This document shows, one piece after another, positions 24,718 through 27,258 of a DNA stretch of 27,258 nucleotides. Every line of letters starts with the position of its first letter. Position 1 is the first letter of the stretch. This stretch comes from MED-G116 sp038107835 (lineage in GTDB: Bacteria > Pseudomonadota > Alphaproteobacteria > Puniceispirillales > Puniceispirillaceae). Position numbers and translations under genes: made by a program. The notes under the pieces were generated by a model that had not been told where the DNA came from, did no database searches, and saw nothing but the letters and a program-made list of their open reading frames with translations. The stretch is taken from the NCBI GenBank assembly GCA_038107835.1, contig JAYNHH010000030.1, forward strand, positions 1-27,258, written 5' to 3'.

Positions 24718-24735
24718 CTGTCACATTTTTGTAAT
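24718..24735 (+). promoter_or_regulatory. probable Pho box before the PiT transporter
   Basis: CTGTCAC-ATTT-TTGTAAT has two 7 bp direct repeats with an AT-rich 4 bp spacer, the 11 bp period of PhoB-binding sites (consensus CTGTCAT). A further TTGTAAT follows at 24738-24744. A TAATAA at 24741-24746 sits where a -10 element would lie. The site is about 60 bp before the transporter start, as expected for phosphate-starvation control. Confidence 0.55.
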
Positions 24736-24795
24736 ATTTGTAATAAAAGTTTAGGGCGGGTACCCTCCATTGCCTTACGTAATTCTCCCGCATGA

Positions 24796-26268
24796 ATGAG
24801 GACTGACTCCTTGGTCAAGAAGAACAAAAAATTTGAAAATAGATACGTCAATGACTTGCGTCGCATTGGCTACGCACAGACGCAGGTCGTAAGTTCAAGA
24901 TCCTCATTTGTTCTGATCGGAATAGCCACAACATTTCTGTTGGCCGTTGGATCCATTGTTTTTGGCTATGTCGTTGAAAACGACGGTCAAGCGCTGATAC
25001 TGGTTGCCGCCGCTGTAATCGGCGGCTACATGGCGATGAACATTGGCGCCAACGACGTCGCGAACAATATGGGACCCGCTGTTGGTGGAAAGGTGCTAAC
25101 GATCACTGCCGCTGTGGTGATTGCTGTTGTTTGTGAGGCGGCTGGGGCTTTGCTGGCTGGCGGCGACGTTGTGAAAACGGTCGCCAAAGGCATTGTAAGC
25201 CCAGGGAGTGGAATCGACGTCAATGATTTTCAACTGATGATGCTGTCTGCATTGCTGTCTGCCGCCGTCTGGATCAATCTTGCCACATTGATGAACGCCC
25301 CTGTCTCAACAACCCACTCGATTGTTGGCGGCGTGCTTGGCGGCGGTGTTGCAGCTGCAGGTTTTGCCATCGTTAACTGGCCGACAATGATGAAAATTGC
25401 CGCGAGCTGGGTGATCTCACCCGTATTCGGCGGCATTGTTGCAGCTCTTCTTCTGTTTTTCATTAAGTTAACCATTCTAAACGTGCCAGACCGTCTTGCC
25501 GGTGCCAGACGCTGGGTGCCCATTCTCGTGGGGCTGATGGGCGCAGCATTTACCGCATATATGGCAATGAAGGGCCTCAAGAAAATAATGAAAGTCGAAG
25601 GCATTGACATAGTGATTTATTCAGCAGCTGCCTTCTTGGTCTGCTGGTTGGGGTCGCGGCCCTATATTGCACGACGGATCCAGACGTTGGGAAGTCGGAG
25701 AAAGGATGTCCACAAACTTTTCAACCTGCCGCTGATCCTTGGTGTTGGCCTGCTCTCTTTTGCGCATGGTGCCAATGACGTAGCCAACGCTGTTGGCCCT
25801 CTTGCTGCCATAGTTTCAACGCTCGGCTCTGATGGTGACATCGCAAGCAAGGTAAGCATACCTTACTGGGTGCTGGTCATAGGTGCGTTCGGGATTGCAA
25901 TTGGTCTTGCCCTATTTGGGCCAAAGCTCATTACCACGGTTGGCGAAAAAATCACGCGCCTGAATTCACCTCGCGCCTATTGTGTTGCCCTGTCATCAGC
26001 CATCACCGTCCTCATTGCAACCACCCTTGGCCTGCCTGTCAGTTCAACACACATCGCAATTGGTGCCATTTTCGGCGTGGGCTTCCTTCGTGAATTTCTT
26101 GACCGCGCGAAAAGAAGAGAAAAAGTTGCCAAGGCAAAATACCAGCAGCCAAGGCAGCTCGTTCGACGGCGTTTTGTTCTGTCAATTGCCGCGGCATGGG
26201 TAATCACTGTACCGGCATCTGCTCTGCTATCTGCGACGATCTATTCTGTGCTCGCGGCAAATTTTTAA
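24796..26268 (+). CDS. PiT-family inorganic phosphate transporter
   Basis: A 490-residue inner-membrane phosphate permease with about ten or more hydrophobic segments. The duplicated PiT signatures are clear: GANDVANNMGPAVG at 84-97 and GANDVANAVGPLA at 325-337. The paired PVSTTHSIVGGVLG (169-182) and PVSSTHIAIGAIFG (414-427) confirm the internal repeat. It moves phosphate, usually as a metal-phosphate complex, with protons or sodium. ATG 24796 is listed, but TTG 24811 has GAGGA exactly eight bases upstream and may be the true start, shortening the protein by five residues. The roughly 200 bp before it carry a probable Pho box. Confidence 0.93.
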   Translation: MRTDSLVKKNKKFENRYVNDLRRIGYAQTQVVSSRSSFVLIGIATTFLLAVGSIVFGYVVENDGQALILVAAAVIGGYMAMNIGANDVANNMGPAVGGKVLTITAAVVIAVVCEAAGALLAGGDVVKTVAKGIVSPGSGIDVNDFQLMMLSALLSAAVWINLATLMNAPVSTTHSIVGGVLGGGVAAAGFAIVNWPTMMKIAASWVISPVFGGIVAALLLFFIKLTILNVPDRLAGARRWVPILVGLMGAAFTAYMAMKGLKKIMKVEGIDIVIYSAAAFLVCWLGSRPYIARRIQTLGSRRKDVHKLFNLPLILGVGLLSFAHGANDVANAVGPLAAIVSTLGSDGDIASKVSIPYWVLVIGAFGIAIGLALFGPKLITTVGEKITRLNSPRAYCVALSSAITVLIATTLGLPVSSTHIAIGAIFGVGFLREFLDRAKRREKVAKAKYQQPRQLVRRRFVLSIAAAWVITVPASALLSATIYSVLAANF

Positions 26269-26354
26269 CCAAGGGAACTGTTGGGGTAGCGGTCACGGCA
26301 ATCGGTGAATGATATGGCGGGAGGCCGTGTCCTTGCCCCCCGGATAGCGCCCCC

Positions 26355-27068
26355 CTAAATAGCGGGGCAGGCGAGTTGATCGGCCAAATCCTCGACGGAA
26401 TTGGCAATGATGTTCCAGTCGCTTGTGGCGGCAAAGTCGGCCTTCTGGTCGATGCCATATTCCGTTGGACGGTTGATATAGGCGGTCTGCATACCCTCAT
26501 TGCGGGCGGCCTCCAGATCATCATTATGCGCTGCAGCCATCATGATCTGTTCAGGCTCAAGGTGAAGCAGGCGTATCGCGTTCTGATAAACAGCCGGATC
26601 ACGTTTGAACGCGCGATGCATGTCGCTGGAAAAAATGAAATCCCATGGGAGACCGGCGCGTTTCGCCATGGTCGCCAGCAACATCAATGAGCCGTTTGAC
26701 AAGGGCGAAATCATGAATTTCGATCTGATCCGCGTCAAGCCGGACACGCTGTCTGGCCATGGGTCCAGCCGATGCCATGCCAGATTGAGGTGGGCGCGTT
26801 CATTCTCATCAAGCATTGCCAGCCCAAATCCGGGCAAAATTTCATCAAGCCTGTTGCGATGAATGAAATCGATCGACACAAATGGCTCTTTTCCAGCTGT
26901 CACGCGCGCCATTCCCGGGGCATATCCAGCCCGCCACGCTCTGGCAAACGCGTCGCCGTCAAAGTCTGTCAGTCCCTTTGATAGAGCAAGCTCCTCGCCT
27001 TCCCGAGCAATGGATGAACGCCAATCCACAATCGTTCCAAATGTGTCAAAAAGAACAGCCCTGATCAT
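26355..27068 (-). CDS. haloacid dehalogenase type II-like hydrolase
   Basis: A 237-residue HAD-superfamily protein. The nucleophile is D8 in LFDTFGTIVDW, the form typical of L-2-haloacid dehalogenases. S124 lies in SPLSNGS, K155 in AFKRDPAVYQ, and the acidic motif AAAHNDDLEAA is at 178-188. Known L-2-haloacid dehalogenases have Ser and Asn in that last motif where this protein has Ala and His. Dehalogenase activity is therefore possible but not certain; a phosphatase-like substrate is the alternative. ATG 27068 has GAGGG six bases upstream and is preferred to a start at 27098. Confidence 0.88.
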   Translation of the reverse strand: MIRAVLFDTFGTIVDWRSSIAREGEELALSKGLTDFDGDAFARAWRAGYAPGMARVTAGKEPFVSIDFIHRNRLDEILPGFGLAMLDENERAHLNLAWHRLDPWPDSVSGLTRIRSKFMISPLSNGSLMLLATMAKRAGLPWDFIFSSDMHRAFKRDPAVYQNAIRLLHLEPEQIMMAAAHNDDLEAARNEGMQTAYINRPTEYGIDQKADFAATSDWNIIANSVEDLADQLACPAI

Positions 27069-27087
27069 TTGAACCCTCAGCCAGACA

Positions 27088-27258
27088 TCATTTTTCAACG
27101 ATCAATAGCGCACCCGAGCAGAGAATGCGCTGACCATTGATTCTTACGGTGAAACACCTCAACAATGGCACCCTAGCATGAGGATATTCCCGGACAAAGC
27201 TCCCTTCTGGCAAGGTCAGCCCAACAGGCTGCGACAACCGAGAACAGGCGTTGCCCAT
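27088..27258 (-). CDS. possible 3' end of a gene running in from the right edge
   Basis: On the minus strand a frame is open from the window edge to a TGA at 27088-27090, about 56 codons, ending RCFTVRINGQRILCSGALLIVEK in two stretches. The stop is 19 bp before the haloacid-dehalogenase-like gene, an operon-like spacing. Codon use is unlike its neighbours (several AGG, AGA and TTG) and I do not recognise the sequence. It may equally be non-coding. Confidence 0.2.
   Translation of the reverse strand: MGNACSRLSQPVGLTLPEGSFVREYPHARVPLLRCFTVRINGQRILCSGALLIVEK

Noticed and set aside
26328..26380. GC-rich inverted repeat near the end of the haloacid-dehalogenase-like gene as a terminator
   Set aside because: The arms run into the coding region and no U-tract follows on either strand.

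Overview
The window looks like ordinary chromosome from a free-living marine alphaproteobacterium. The evidence is moderately high GC, tight spacing, many ATGA-type stop/start overlaps, an alphaproteobacterial-style ribB with a degenerate second domain, metZ-type methionine synthesis, and several families common in SAR116/Rhodospirillales-like genomes (YtoQ, DUF2721, LigAB). The exact clade is inference. I see no tRNA, rRNA, CRISPR array, insertion sequence or prophage.

Layout. Positions 1-4.1 kb: a secreted TPR protein, a 3-hydroxyisobutyrate-dehydrogenase-family oxidoreductase, pyruvate kinase and a divergent LysE-type exporter. 4.1-6 kb: a SET-domain protein, a small secreted protein and a secreted lytic transglycosylase. 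6-9.8 kb: a YtoQ-amidase operon, a DUF2721 membrane protein, a 2OG-Fe(II) oxygenase and a 0.5 kb non-coding stretch. 9.8-14.7 kb: a small winged-helix protein, a TauE/SafE exporter, an alpha/beta hydrolase, a class V PLP enzyme and MetZ. 14.8-17 kb: a LysR regulator divergent from ligA-ligB, which encode both subunits of protocatechuate 4,5-dioxygenase. 17.2-18.8 kb: RibB and a decayed FkbM-like methyltransferase gene. 18.8-24.6 kb: a six-gene complex-II-like plus class-I-hydratase operon with a divergent LysR regulator. 24.7-27.1 kb: a PiT phosphate transporter behind a probable Pho box, and a haloacid-dehalogenase-like hydrolase.

The most interesting unit is the minus-strand operon 23577-18811. 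It encodes an iron-sulfur subunit, two membrane anchors, a flavoprotein and both subunits of a class I fumarase-like hydro-lyase, nearly all with overlapping or abutting ends. Together these would oxidise a succinate-like acid into the quinone pool and hydrate the resulting fumarate-like product. The flavoprotein keeps the succinate/fumarate catalytic residues but has Cys where covalent-FAD enzymes carry the flavin-linking His. The hydratase beta subunit has Tyr where E. coli class I fumarase has the His of its RDxAH motif. These changes, with a dedicated LysR regulator and a clean T-N11-A palindrome, suggest a specialised dicarboxylate catabolic module rather than the housekeeping TCA enzymes. 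The second notable unit is the stand-alone ligAB pair with its own LysR regulator and none of the later 4,5-cleavage genes nearby.
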